In this document: positions 41,777-51,644 of the stretch, piece by piece
Position numbering within the stretch: the stretch's first letter is position 1
Layout of the letters: every line of letters begins with the position of its first letter
Assembly (NCBI GenBank): GCA_031425275.1
Contig: JANPJA010000036.1
Span: 1-64,000, forward strand
DNA from: JAIVGV01 sp031425275
GTDB lineage: Bacteria > Acidobacteriota > Blastocatellia > Pyrinomonadales > Pyrinomonadaceae
Direction: 5' to 3'
Length of the DNA: 64,000 nt
The notes under the pieces: generated by a model
Databases searched by the model: none
What the model was told of the DNA's origin: nothing
The model's input: only the letters and a program-made list of their open reading frames with translations
Translations under genes and position numbers: made by a program

Positions 41777-44593
41777 TCAGCCCGCGCTCTGCCCGCCGAG
41801 CAGCCGCTCGACCACCCCGTAGCTCGCCGCGAGCGCGTCGGGCAGTTTGTCTTCCTGCGAGCCGCCGCCCTCGGCCATGTCCGGCTTGCCGCCGCCGCGC
41901 CCGCCGACGATGGTTGCGAGTTCGCGGATGACTTGACCGGCCGGGACACGCGATTGCAAGTCCTGCGACGTGCGGACGATGATCGAGACCTTACCCTCGC
42001 CCCGCCGACCGAGCACGACGATGCCCGACTTGACGCGCGCAAGGAGCGTGTCCGACAACTGGCGCAGGCCCGCCGCGTCCAACTCGCTCGCCTCGCGCGC
42101 CAGCACCGAGACGCCTGCCACCTCCTTCGCCTCCGAGCCGTTACCCGCCGCCGCGCCGGCCGCGCCCGACGCGAGCTTTTGTTTCAACTCGTCGGTCTCT
42201 CTGCGGGCGCGCTTTAACTCTTCCTGCAAACGCTCGACCGTCGCCGGCAGATCGCCGCGCGTCGAGCGCAAATTCCCCGCCACCTGATCGACCAGAGCCT
42301 CGGTCTCGCGGAAGCGCGTCAGCGCGTCCCACCCCGTCACCGCGCGGACGCGGCGCGTGCCCGAGGCGATTGACTCGTCGCTCACGAGCTTGAACAAACC
42401 GATGTCGCCCGTCGAGCGGACGTGCGTGCCGCCGCACAGCTCTTTCGAGAAGACGCCTTCCGCGCCCGGCACGCTCAGCACGCGCACCTTCTCCGCGTAC
42501 TTCTCGCCGAACAGCGCCATCGCGCCCGACTGCATCGCCTCTTCGAGCGCGACCTCGTCCGTCCCCACCGCCTCGTTGCGCAGGACGTGGTAGTTGACGA
42601 GCCGCTCGACTTCGGCGACCTCGTCGCGCGTGAGCGGCTGGAAGTGCGTGAAGTCGAAGCGCAGGAAGTTGGGCGCGACGATTGACCCGGCCTGCTTGAC
42701 GTGCGTGCCCAACACCTCGCGCAACGCGGCGTGCATCAGGTGCGTCGCCGTGTGGTTGCGCCGCGTCGCGTCGCGCTTCTCGACATCGACCCGCGCGGAA
42801 ATGATCTCGCCGACTTTCAAACTGCCCTTTTCGACTTTGACCTTATGCACGATCAGCCCCTGCGCGGGCGAGTGCGTATCGGCGACGACGGCGTGTGCCT
42901 TCTCGCCCACGAACACGCCCACGTCCCCGACCTGCCCGCCGCTCTCGGCGTAGAACGGCGTGTGATTCAACACGGCCTCGCCTTCGTCGCCTTCGTCCAA
43001 AGATTTAACTTCGTCATCGCCTTTGATCAGAGCGATGATTTTTGATTCCTCAACCGTCGTCGTCTCGTAGCCTTTGAACTCTGACTTGGTGTCGTGTCGG
43101 CGCGACAGGGCAACGTAAACGGGCTTCGCCTTTTTTTGCTCCGCCGTTTGTTTTGCGGTTCCGCTTTGCTGAAGTTCTTTTATCTCAACTTCGACTCGTT
43201 GCCTGAATTCGTCTTCGGTCATCGACCCGACATGTTCGGCGTCGTGAGTTTTTTCGTTGATGATTTCGAGGTTACGCTGCCCCAGAATCACGTACATCAG
43301 GTCAATGGGTGTTCCGAACGTGTCGTACAGTCGCGCCAGCTCCTGCGTTGAAACTTCGACTCTGTCCGCCGCTCCGTCAGTCCATTTGCCCTTGCTCGCA
43401 TTCATCAACTCTTCGAGTTTCTTCAACCCGACAGTGAGCGTCGCGCCGAAGCGTTCCTCCTCGAAGCGCACCATCTTCTCGATGAACCCGCGTTGCGCTT
43501 CGAGTTCGGGGTAAGCCTCGCACATCTGGTCGGCGACGAAGTTTGTGACCTCGTTGAAGAATAGGCCGTCGAGGCCGAGCGTGTGCCGGCCTTGATAGAT
43601 GGCGCGGCGCATGATTTTGCGCAGGACGTAGTTGCGTCCCTCGTTGCCGGGGAGGATGCCGTCGGCGATGGCGAAGGCCGTGGCGCGGGCGTGGTCGGCG
43701 ATGACGCGCATGGCGAAGCCTTGCTGCGTCTCCGGCTCGTAGGCGCGGTCGGCGAGCTTTGCCACGTGATCGATGATCGGGCGGACGAGGTCTGTGTCGT
43801 AGTTCGACTGGACGCCTTGCAGGACGGCGGCCACGCGCTCAAGGCCCGCGCCCGTATCGACGGAAGGCTTCGGCAACGGTTCGAGCGTGTAGGAGGCGAA
43901 CTTGCCCGTCGCCTTGTCCGGCTCGCCGACGCCCTGCCGGTTGAACTGCATGAAGACGAGGTTCCAGATTTCCATCGTCGTGTCGCCGGGGCCGTTGACG
44001 AACTCGGGCCGGTTCCGCGACGCATCGTCCGGGTCGTCGCCCATGTAGTAGTGAATCTCGCTGCACGGGCCGCAGGGGCCGGTGTCGCCCATCTGCCAGA
44101 AGTTGTCCTTGCGGCCGAAGCGAAGTATCCGGTCGGGCGACGCGCCGACTTGTTCCCAGAGTCGCGCGGCTTCTTCGTCGGCGGGCACTTCCTCGTCGCC
44201 CTCGTAGATTGAGAACCAGAGGCGGCGCGGGTCGAGGCCGAGTTCCGTGACGAGCAAGTCCCACGCGAGCCGGATGGCGTCCTCCTTGAAGTAGTCGCCG
44301 AAGGAGAAGTTGCCGAGCATCTCGAAGAAGGTGTGGTGGCGCGCGGTCTTGCCCACCTCGTCGAGGTCGTTGTGCTTGCCGCCCGCGCGCAGACACTTCT
44401 GCGACGTGGCCGCGCGCGTGTACTCGCGCCGCTCCGCGCCGAGAAACGTGTCCTTGAACTGATTCATCCCGGCGTTGGCGAACAAGAGGGTGGGATCGTT
44501 GGCCGGCAGCAGCGGGCTGGAGCGCAGACGCTGGTGGCCGTTGCGCTCGAAAAACTTCAAAAAGGTCTCGCGAATTTCGTTTCCGGTCATCAT
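41777..44593 (-). CDS. alaS: Alanyl-tRNA synthetase
   Basis: Charges tRNA-Ala. The 938-residue protein has the class II core (EIRETFLKFFERNGHQRLRS, HHTFFEMLGNFSFGDYFK, LWFSIYEGDEE), editing domain with zinc ligands in RNHTATHLMHAAL and LCGGTHVRSTGDIG, and a C-terminal coiled-coil and C-Ala region (RRETDELKQKLAS). It is somewhat longer than the usual 870-880 residues because of extra loops. It starts at the ATG at 44593 and no promoter was resolved. Confidence 0.98.
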   Translation of the reverse strand: MMTGNEIRETFLKFFERNGHQRLRSSPLLPANDPTLLFANAGMNQFKDTFLGAERREYTRAATSQKCLRAGGKHNDLDEVGKTARHHTFFEMLGNFSFGDYFKEDAIRLAWDLLVTELGLDPRRLWFSIYEGDEEVPADEEAARLWEQVGASPDRILRFGRKDNFWQMGDTGPCGPCSEIHYYMGDDPDDASRNRPEFVNGPGDTTMEIWNLVFMQFNRQGVGEPDKATGKFASYTLEPLPKPSVDTGAGLERVAAVLQGVQSNYDTDLVRPIIDHVAKLADRAYEPETQQGFAMRVIADHARATAFAIADGILPGNEGRNYVLRKIMRRAIYQGRHTLGLDGLFFNEVTNFVADQMCEAYPELEAQRGFIEKMVRFEEERFGATLTVGLKKLEELMNASKGKWTDGAADRVEVSTQELARLYDTFGTPIDLMYVILGQRNLEIINEKTHDAEHVGSMTEDEFRQRVEVEIKELQQSGTAKQTAEQKKAKPVYVALSRRHDTKSEFKGYETTTVEESKIIALIKGDDEVKSLDEGDEGEAVLNHTPFYAESGGQVGDVGVFVGEKAHAVVADTHSPAQGLIVHKVKVEKGSLKVGEIISARVDVEKRDATRRNHTATHLMHAALREVLGTHVKQAGSIVAPNFLRFDFTHFQPLTRDEVAEVERLVNYHVLRNEAVGTDEVALEEAMQSGAMALFGEKYAEKVRVLSVPGAEGVFSKELCGGTHVRSTGDIGLFKLVSDESIASGTRRVRAVTGWDALTRFRETEALVDQVAGNLRSTRGDLPATVERLQEELKRARRETDELKQKLASGAAGAAAGNGSEAKEVAGVSVLAREASELDAAGLRQLSDTLLARVKSGIVVLGRRGEGKVSIIVRTSQDLQSRVPAGQVIRELATIVGGRGGGKPDMAEGGGSQEDKLPDALAASYGVVERLLGGQSAG

Positions 44594-44752
44594 AAAAATA
44601 TACCCGCTCGGATAGCGTCAGCCGCCGGTTTTTCGGCGGAAAAGTTGAACTATAAGTCTAGCACGCACTGCGCGGGCGGGCGAAACGGGCGGCAACTAAG
44701 GGGGGCGATACGCGCACCCGGAAGGCGGGGCGGGGAAGGGCGAGCGCGGCGG

Positions 44753-45373
44753 CTAATCTTCGCCCGCGTCGGGCAGACCGTCTTCCTCGTCGAGGGGCGC
44801 GGACGACAGCGCGCGGACTTTGTTGATGACGAGATCGATGGAGAACCCGCGGCGCAGCAGGTGATCGAAGAGACTCTTCGACTCTTGCCGCGTCCGCGGC
44901 CGCCCGCGCAGCCGGACGCGCTTGGCGATGGCCTCATCGACGAGGCCGTCTTCGGGCGTCTCCGCAAAAACTTTTTCGAGCGTCTGGTCGGCGAGTTCTT
45001 TATCGAGCTTCTTATTTTTAAGATCGCGCGCGAGGCGTTGTCGGCCGACGGGCTTTTGCCTGATGCGCGATTGCGCGAACGAGAGCGCGAACTGCTCGTC
45101 GTCGAGGTAGCCGTACTCGCTTAACTTCGCGACGGCGTAGTCGGCCGCCGCCTCGTCCGTCCACTCCTTCTCCAACAGCCGCTCGCGCAGCTCCGCCACC
45201 GAGCGCGGCTTGGCGGCGAGCAGTTTCACGGCGCGTTGGAGCGTGCGCGTGCGCGCCTTCTCCGGGTCGAGGGGCCGGCGCGGCTTGGCCTCTTCGCCCT
45301 CGCGCAGTTGTCGGTCGTTGGGGCCGGGGCGGCGCGGCTTGAACTTAGGCGGCTGCTTTTTTTTTCCGAACAT
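44753..45373 (-). CDS. recX: RecX regulatory protein
   Basis: A 206-residue protein with three helical RecX repeats (about 45-195; RTLQRAVKLLAAKPRSVAELRERLL, YAVAKLSEYGYLDDEQFALSFAQSRI, LFDHLLRRGFSIDLVINKV). RecX inhibits or modulates RecA filaments. A basic 40-residue N-terminus (MFGKKKQPPKFKPRRPGPN) precedes the repeats. The start at 45373 is preferred to an upstream ATG at 45439 that would add 22 residues. recA is not in the window. It is divergent from truB. Confidence 0.9.
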   Translation of the reverse strand: MFGKKKQPPKFKPRRPGPNDRQLREGEEAKPRRPLDPEKARTRTLQRAVKLLAAKPRSVAELRERLLEKEWTDEAAADYAVAKLSEYGYLDDEQFALSFAQSRIRQKPVGRQRLARDLKNKKLDKELADQTLEKVFAETPEDGLVDEAIAKRVRLRGRPRTRQESKSLFDHLLRRGFSIDLVINKVRALSSAPLDEEDGLPDAGED

Positions 45374-45463
45374 CTTGTTTACCGATTCCCGATTTCGGGT
45401 TTGCGATTTAAGATAACGCGCGCGGCAATCGGAAATCAAAAACTGCGAAACGACAATTCACGA

Positions 45464-46417
45464 ATGGACGGACTACTCATCATCGACAAGCCCGACGGCT
45501 GGACTTCGCACGACGTGGTGGGGCGCGCGCGCCGGCTGCTGCGGGAGAAGCGCGTCGGCCACACCGGCACGCTCGATCCGTTCGCCACGGGCGTCCTCGT
45601 CCTGCTCGTGGGGCGCGCGACACGGCTCGCGCAGTTTCTCTCCGGCGCGGAGAAGGAGTATGAGGCGACGGTGCGCCTCGGCTTCGCGACCGACACCGGC
45701 GATTTGACGGGCGAGCGGCGCGGCGAGGTGAAGCAGTTTGAAGGGGAGTTAGACCGGGGGCGGATCGAGCCGGCGTTGCGCGCCTTGCGCGGCGAGATCG
45801 AGCAGGTGCCGCCGATGTACTCGGCCAAGAAAATTCAGGGCCGCAAACTCTACGAACTGGCGCGGCAGGGCGTCGAGGTCGAGCGCGAGGCCGTGCGCGT
45901 GACGATCCGCGAGCTTGAGTTCGGCGACGGCGTCGCCGCCGGCGCGGTGCGACTCAACGAGGACGGGACGCAGGACGTGTGCGTCCGCGTCGTCTGCTCG
46001 GCCGGGACTTACGTCCGCACGCTCGCCGAGTCAATCGGCGCGTCGCTCGGCACGGGCGCGCACCTCTCCGCGCTCAGGCGCACGCGGGCCGGCACCTTCG
46101 GTGTCGCGGAATCAGTCACCCTCGAGCGGCTGGCGGAGCTGGCCGAGGCGGGACGGGCGGGCGAGGTTTTAGTCTCGATGAACGCGGCCCTCCCGGCGAT
46201 GCCGGAGACACATCTAACGGACGAGGACGCGCGCCGCGTCCTCCACGGGATGGCCGTCGCCGCGCCGGCGGACGCGCCGGAGCGTTGGGTTGACGCCGCG
46301 CGCGTGCGGCTCGTCGGGGAAGGCGGGGAACTGTTCGCCGTCGGCATCTATGACGCGGCGCAGGGTTTGATTCGGACGCGCGTGATGCTGGCCGGGCCGG
46401 AGAGTGCGGCGAAATAA
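45464..46417 (+). CDS. truB: tRNA pseudouridine(55) synthase
   Basis: Makes pseudouridine 55 in the T-loop of tRNAs. The 317-residue protein opens LLIIDKPDGWTSHDVVGRA, has the catalytic Asp in GHTGTLDPFATGVL and the family block KKIQGRKLYELARQG and RVVCSAGTYVRTLAESIG. A TruB C-terminal domain follows. The start is ATG 45464; longer open frames upstream run across the recX start region and are not needed. Confidence 0.97.
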   Translation: MDGLLIIDKPDGWTSHDVVGRARRLLREKRVGHTGTLDPFATGVLVLLVGRATRLAQFLSGAEKEYEATVRLGFATDTGDLTGERRGEVKQFEGELDRGRIEPALRALRGEIEQVPPMYSAKKIQGRKLYELARQGVEVEREAVRVTIRELEFGDGVAAGAVRLNEDGTQDVCVRVVCSAGTYVRTLAESIGASLGTGAHLSALRRTRAGTFGVAESVTLERLAELAEAGRAGEVLVSMNAALPAMPETHLTDEDARRVLHGMAVAAPADAPERWVDAARVRLVGEGGELFAVGIYDAAQGLIRTRVMLAGPESAAK

Positions 46418-46601
46418 GGGTCGGTGTTCGTCGCCCGGTCGTTAGATATAATTTTTCTAAAGCTGCCGCCGACACTAACAACCTGAGGGCGTGACTTCCC
46501 CACGCCGTCCATGCGCGCCGAATCCGTCAAAAAAAATAACAAGGCGATGCCCGCGCGCTCCCGTCAGCGGGCGCGGGCAGCTTATTCAAGATGGACGGAG
46601 A

Positions 46602-47579
46602 ATGTATCTGCCGATGAAGAAACGATACTGGCTGGCGGCGGCTTACGGGCTGGCGGGCGCGGCGATGGTGGCGCGGATGCTCGCGCGCCCGCGCGACGTG
46701 CGTTGGGAGGAGCACCGCGAGCACCTGCGCCACGCCGAGCGTTCGCGCTTCGTCGAGATCGACGGCGCGCGTTTGCACTACCACGAGGCGGGCGACCCTG
46801 CGGCCCCGCCCGTCGTCCTCCTCCACGGCTTCATCGCGTCGAGCTACGTGTGGCGCGACGTGCTCGTGCCGCTCGCCGATGCGGGTCTGCGGGCCGTCGC
46901 GCCCGATCTGCTCGGCTTCGGGTTCTCGGCCAAGCCGCGCGGGGGCGAGTACACCATCGAGACGCAGGCGCGCGTGACGGTGGGGCTGATGGACGCGCTC
47001 GGGATCGGGCGCGCGACGCTCGTCGGCAGCTCCTACGGCGGGGCCGTCGCGGCCGTCTGCGCGCTCGACCACGCGGAGCGCGTGGAACGCCTCGCGCTCG
47101 TCGGCGCGGTGACGAACGACCGCATCCTGCGCCACCCGCTGCTGCGCGCCCTGCGCGTGCCGCTGGTGGGCGAGCTGATCTCGCCCGTCCTGTTCGACGT
47201 GCGGCAACTGGCGAAGCGACGCCGCTGGCGCTCCGCCGCGCGCGCGCGCGGAACATGGTTCGACGAGCGCGAGTTCACCTCCGAGCACCGCCCCTTGAGC
47301 GCGGCGGCGACGCAACGCGCGGCCGTGCGCACGGCGCGCCGCTGGTCGGCGACGCGCGTCGAGCGCGAGGCGCACCGCATCCAACAGCCGACCCTCATCG
47401 TCTGGGGCGACCGCGACCACTACCTGCCGCTCGCCGACGCCGAGCGGCTCCACGATTTGATCCCGCACTCGCGTCTCTTCGTCTTCCGCGACACCGGCCA
47501 CACGCCGCAGGAGGAACACCCGGAGGAGTTCGCCCGGCTCGTCGCGGACTTCTGTCAAGCCGCGACGGGTGAGCCGTAA
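46602..47579 (+). CDS. Membrane-anchored alpha/beta hydrolase
   Basis: A 325-residue alpha/beta-hydrolase. An N-terminal signal-anchor (about 5-25; YWLAAAYGLAGAAMVARML) is followed by the fold with oxyanion region VVLLHGFIASSYVWRD, the nucleophile elbow GSSYGGAV, the Asp in WGDRDHYLPLADAE and the His in DTGHTPQEEHPEEFA. Catalytic Ser, Asp and His are all present. Substrate unknown, probably an ester. GGAG sits 3 bases before ATG 46602 and a second ATG at 46614 is a possible start. Confidence 0.88.
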   Translation: MYLPMKKRYWLAAAYGLAGAAMVARMLARPRDVRWEEHREHLRHAERSRFVEIDGARLHYHEAGDPAAPPVVLLHGFIASSYVWRDVLVPLADAGLRAVAPDLLGFGFSAKPRGGEYTIETQARVTVGLMDALGIGRATLVGSSYGGAVAAVCALDHAERVERLALVGAVTNDRILRHPLLRALRVPLVGELISPVLFDVRQLAKRRRWRSAARARGTWFDEREFTSEHRPLSAAATQRAAVRTARRWSATRVEREAHRIQQPTLIVWGDRDHYLPLADAERLHDLIPHSRLFVFRDTGHTPQEEHPEEFARLVADFCQAATGEP

Positions 47580-48239
47580 GACGGTGCGCCCGGCTACCGC
47601 CGCGCCTCGGGCGCGGCGGCTCTCGATCTTCAAAGACCGCCTTAAGGGCCGCGAGCGATTCGTCGGCGTTCGCATCGGCGAGCGCGTGGATGTCTATCCC
47701 GCGCTCGAAGAGTTCTTCGGCGGGCGCGGCCTCGAAGCCTGACGCCAAGCCCGGACGACTAACGCGGCCCCTCCCGACACTCCACAGTTCCTCAGCCTCC
47801 GTCCGAAAATTTGGAAGCAATATCCAGAAATTCAGCCCCGGCCCCGGCCCCGTCGCGCCGAACGAATTTTCCTCCGAAGGGTTATACCTAAACAAAATCG
47901 TGTTTTAAGTGACGTTATCGGGATGTGCCGAGGCTGGAATGGTGCTTGCCTATTGTCACGGCAGTGTTACGGCTCGTCTTGAGGCATATTTGTCAGAGTT
48001 GGAGTTTTTGGGAGCGCCCGCGCGCCCGAACCCGCGTGACGAGTTAAGTGCTGGCGAGCATATTCTTGACAAACCGCAACCTTCCGCGCGCCCCAAGTTA
48101 AGCGGCGCGCCCGCCGCGCGGCGGGTCTTCACCGAGACGCCGCGGGCGAGGAGTCCAAGGGGTTCGGGCCGCAGGCGGCGACCGAATGAGTCGGCCGCGT
48201 CGGGAATAGGTTTCACTCACGAAGGAGTCTTATAAACTA
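47580..48239. other. Long intergenic region before the TonB receptor
   Basis: 660 bases. I see no supportable gene. It ends in the receptor leader with AAGGAGTC before the ATG at 48240. It contains the sigma-54-like site below and AT-rich words near 47888-47910. Confidence 0.4.
47935..47950 (+). promoter_or_regulatory. Weak sigma-54-like site upstream of the TonB receptor
   Basis: TGGAATGGTGCTTGCC keeps the -24 GG and -12 GC pairs ten bases apart and the TTGC, but departs from TGGCACG-N4-TTGCW at the C of TGGC, the C of ACG and the last base. It is 290 bases before the receptor start. Tentative. Confidence 0.35.
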
Positions 48240-51200
48240 ATGAAAAATACATGTAAAAGGTGGCTGGCCGGCTTCATGTCGCTGGCCTTGATCACGATGA
48301 GCCTGTCAGTTCCTCTCGCGGCCCAAGAGCCGACGGGCGGCGTCGAAGGCACGGTGACCGACCCGTCGGGCGCGGTCGTCGTCAAGGCCGGCGTCACGGT
48401 GCGCAACCCCGCGACCAACTTCTCCCGCACGACCGAGACCAACGACGAAGGCTTCTTCCGCGTCTCGCAGTTGCCCCCCGGCACCTACGAGATTCGCGTG
48501 ACGGGAGCGAACTTCAAAACGACCGTGGTCAAAGAGGTCGGCGTCAGCGTCGGCCAGAACAGCCCGGCCGACGTTAAGCTTGAGATCGGCGGCGCCTCCG
48601 AAGAGGTGACGGTCGTCGGCTCCGGCGAGGCGCAGATCGAGCGCGTCGATCAGACCGTGTCCGGCGTCGTCGGCACCGTCCAGATTCAGAACCTGCCCTT
48701 GAACGGGCGCAACTTCCTCGACCTCGCGCAGCTCCAGCCGGGCGTCGAGACGGTCGCGGGCGGCAGCTTCGATCCGACCAAGGCCAACTACACGGGCATC
48801 TCCATCGCCGGACAGGCGGGCCGCTCCACGCAGATCGCCGTTGACGGCGGCTCGGTCGTCGATAACGTCGTCGGCACGACCGTCCAGAACTTCTCGCAGG
48901 AGATCGTGCAGGAGTTCCAACTCGGCATCTCCAACTTCGACCTCTCGACCGGCGCTTCCTCGACCGGCTCGGTGAACATCATCTCGCGCTCCGGCTCGAA
49001 TGATTTCCACGGCAACGCTTACCTCTACGGCCGCGACGCCAAGTGGTCGGCTTTTCCCAGTCTCAAGCGACTCGACGATGCGGTCGATCCCTTGACCGGT
49101 ACGTCACTCCCTGTGCAGGCGCGGGCCGAGAGGATTCCGTTCGACCGCCAGCAGTACGGCGGCACCATCGGCGGCCCCATCGTGCGCGACAAGCTGTTCT
49201 TCTTCTTCAACGTCGAGAAGAACAATCAGGACGGCTCGGCCCTGCACAACCCGACCGAGGTTCCCAGCTTCGCCGGCTTCACCCCCAACCCCTTCGACGA
49301 GACCCTCGTCACGGGCAAGGTTGACTGGGCCGTGAACGGCAGCACGAACGTCAGCACGCGCTACTCGTTCAACGACAACTTCCAGGACGTGCCGTTCGCC
49401 CCCGGCTCCGGCATCGTGCCGCGCGAATCCGCCTCGGGCATCTTCCAGTCGAACAACCAGCTCGTCTCGAACCGCTCGCACAACGTCGTCACGGGCATCA
49501 CGCACGCCTTCGGCCCGACGCTGAGCAACAACTTCGTCTTCAACTTCAGCGACTTCTCCAACGAGATCGCCCCGGCCACCGAGGGCGTCACGGAGATTCG
49601 CGTCCTCGGCTCGCAGTCCTTCCGCTCGGGCACCAACGCCATCGCGCCGCAGACCACCTATCAGGAGCGCCACCAGTTGCGCGACGACCTGACGTGGGTG
49701 CGCGGCGACCACACGTTCCGCTTCGGCGGCAACTACGAGCGCACCTCCATCAACGGCTCGTTCGCCTTCGCCAAGCCCGGCCGCATCCGCCTCTTCAGCC
49801 CGACCGACGCCGGCGTGGCCGGCTACGTCACGGAGGCCGACTTCCTGAACGCCCCCGTGCGCGACATCTCGATGGGCATCGGCAGCGACCTCCTGCCTTT
49901 CAACTCCGACCGCAGCGACACGCTCAACCACCGCTTCCAGATTTACGGCAACGACTCGTGGAAGCTCACCAACCGGTTCACGATGAACTGGGGCCTCTCC
50001 TACCGCGTCGACTCGAACCTGTGGAACCACGATCAAGTCCGCCCGGCCGTCGTCGCCCCGGTCTTCGGCAAGGGCACGGCGGCGAGCCCGAAGGACACGA
50101 ATAACTTCGCGCCGCGCGTCGGCTTCGCGTGGGACGTGGCCGGCAACGGCAAGACGGTGGTGCGCGGCGGCGTCGGCCTCTACTACGACAACACCATCGA
50201 CAACCTGCGCCTCTTCGAGCGCGCCGACCTCGGGCGTCCCGGCGCGGAGTTGTTCCTCGTCGGCGTCGATCTGCGCAGCCCGCTCTTCCCCGGCGGCGAC
50301 GGCCGCTTCAGCGTGGGCCAGAACTTCACGCTCGCGCAGGCGCTCGCGCTCATCCCGGCGGCACGCGCCAACATCGAGGCGAACGCTTTCACCTGCACGC
50401 TGCCGACTTCGCTTGAGTGCTTCAACTCGGTCTCCGGCCCGCTCTTCTCGACCGAGTTCGAGGTGCCCTACTCGATCCAGTACGCCGTCGGCGTCCAGCG
50501 CGAGCTGCCGTGGAAGATGCTCTTCCAGGGCGACTTCAACTACCGCAAGGGCCTCCACGAAGTCATCGTCTATGACATCAACAAGATCGACGACGACATC
50601 ACCGGCCCGCGCACGGCCTTCCCGAACACGATTCCTTACGCCGACTCGTCGGGCTTCTCGACCTACGTGGGCGGCCTCTTCCGCGTGGATCGCCGGTTCT
50701 CGAACGGCTTCCAGATGACGGCCAGCTACGCGCTGTCGCGCTTCAAGGCGTTCGGCGGCGACGCCCTCGGCCTCGGCGCGACCGTGACCGACCTCAACAA
50801 CTTCCGCCCCGAGTTCGGCCCGGCCGGTCTCGACCGCACGCACCGCTTCGTCCTGAGCGGCGTTTACGAGCTGCCGTTCTTCCGCAACAGCGACAACGCC
50901 GTCAAGCGCAACGTCCTCGGCGGCTGGCAGGTCTCGATGATCTCGACGGCGTTTAGCGGCATCCCGCAGAGCGTCTTCCTGCCGCACTTCGTTGACCTCT
51001 CCCGCTCGGGCACGTTCCAGTCTTACCTGCCCGGCACGCGCAACGGCTCCATCGGGCGCGACGTGAGGAACGTGGGCGATCTGAACGCGCTCATCTCGGC
51101 CTACAACACGAGCATCCCGACCCTCGGCGTGGCCTGCGGCGAGGACAGCCCGACCGGGCGCTGCGACAGCACGCACCCGTCGTTCTTCGACCCCATCACC

Positions 51201-51500
51201 CGCCTCGCGCAGCTCCCGGGCAACACGCAGCTCGGCGGCGACTCGGTCATCTCGCAAGACATCCGCCTGACCAAGACGTTCCGGTTCAGGGAAGGAATGG
51301 GCCTCGACCTGATCGGGGAGGTTTTCAACCTCTTCAACGTGGCGAACCTGACCTACCCGGCCGCCATCACCCTCGCCGACGAGGGCACGTCGGCGTCCGA
51401 GATCACGACCGTCAACTTCGGGCCGAGCGCGCGCACCAACAGCGTCTTCGGCACGGGCGGGCCTCGCGCCTTCCAGTTCGCGGCGAAGTTCCGCTTCTAA
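48240..51500 (+). CDS. TonB-dependent receptor with carboxypeptidase-regulatory domain
   Basis: A 1086-residue outer-membrane protein. A signal peptide (1-29), a CarboxypepD_reg beta-sandwich (about 33-110; GGVEGTVTDPSGAVV ... PPGTYEIRVTGANF), a plug (about 125-235; LPLNGRNFLDLAQLQPGVE, STGSVNIISRSGSNDFHG), and a long beta-barrel ending in Phe (FQFAAKFRF). This Oar-like class is abundant in acidobacteria and takes up or exports unknown substrates. The next gene is a TPR protein that also has the regulatory beta-sandwich. Confidence 0.95.
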   Translation: MKNTCKRWLAGFMSLALITMSLSVPLAAQEPTGGVEGTVTDPSGAVVVKAGVTVRNPATNFSRTTETNDEGFFRVSQLPPGTYEIRVTGANFKTTVVKEVGVSVGQNSPADVKLEIGGASEEVTVVGSGEAQIERVDQTVSGVVGTVQIQNLPLNGRNFLDLAQLQPGVETVAGGSFDPTKANYTGISIAGQAGRSTQIAVDGGSVVDNVVGTTVQNFSQEIVQEFQLGISNFDLSTGASSTGSVNIISRSGSNDFHGNAYLYGRDAKWSAFPSLKRLDDAVDPLTGTSLPVQARAERIPFDRQQYGGTIGGPIVRDKLFFFFNVEKNNQDGSALHNPTEVPSFAGFTPNPFDETLVTGKVDWAVNGSTNVSTRYSFNDNFQDVPFAPGSGIVPRESASGIFQSNNQLVSNRSHNVVTGITHAFGPTLSNNFVFNFSDFSNEIAPATEGVTEIRVLGSQSFRSGTNAIAPQTTYQERHQLRDDLTWVRGDHTFRFGGNYERTSINGSFAFAKPGRIRLFSPTDAGVAGYVTEADFLNAPVRDISMGIGSDLLPFNSDRSDTLNHRFQIYGNDSWKLTNRFTMNWGLSYRVDSNLWNHDQVRPAVVAPVFGKGTAASPKDTNNFAPRVGFAWDVAGNGKTVVRGGVGLYYDNTIDNLRLFERADLGRPGAELFLVGVDLRSPLFPGGDGRFSVGQNFTLAQALALIPAARANIEANAFTCTLPTSLECFNSVSGPLFSTEFEVPYSIQYAVGVQRELPWKMLFQGDFNYRKGLHEVIVYDINKIDDDITGPRTAFPNTIPYADSSGFSTYVGGLFRVDRRFSNGFQMTASYALSRFKAFGGDALGLGATVTDLNNFRPEFGPAGLDRTHRFVLSGVYELPFFRNSDNAVKRNVLGGWQVSMISTAFSGIPQSVFLPHFVDLSRSGTFQSYLPGTRNGSIGRDVRNVGDLNALISAYNTSIPTLGVACGEDSPTGRCDSTHPSFFDPITRLAQLPGNTQLGGDSVISQDIRLTKTFRFREGMGLDLIGEVFNLFNVANLTYPAAITLADEGTSASEITTVNFGPSARTNSVFGTGGPRAFQFAAKFRF

Positions 51501-51532
51501 GCGGCCTCGCCAACGACTGTAGTCGCTTAAAC

Positions 51533-51567
51533 GGGTGGAGCCTGAAACATGGCTCCACCCTTTCTTT
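51533..51567 (+). terminator. Intrinsic terminator of the TonB receptor
   Basis: GGGTGGAGCC pairs with GGCTCCACCC around TGAAACAT, followed by TTTCTTT, 33 bases after the receptor stop. Confidence 0.93.
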
Positions 51568-51644
51568 ATCCGCCGCCCGGCGGGCTAAACTCCGGGCCGG
51601 CGGCGGCGACACCGCCAACCCTTACGCACCCGGAGGTGACTCAG

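Noticed and set aside
47690..47908. A 72-residue open frame upstream of the TonB receptor
   Set aside because: No ribosome binding site, Ser/Pro-rich low complexity, and no family similarity.
49104..51257. A 717-residue open frame antisense to the TonB receptor
   Set aside because: No signal, no domain, and its composition mirrors the receptor's codons. The receptor is clearly real.
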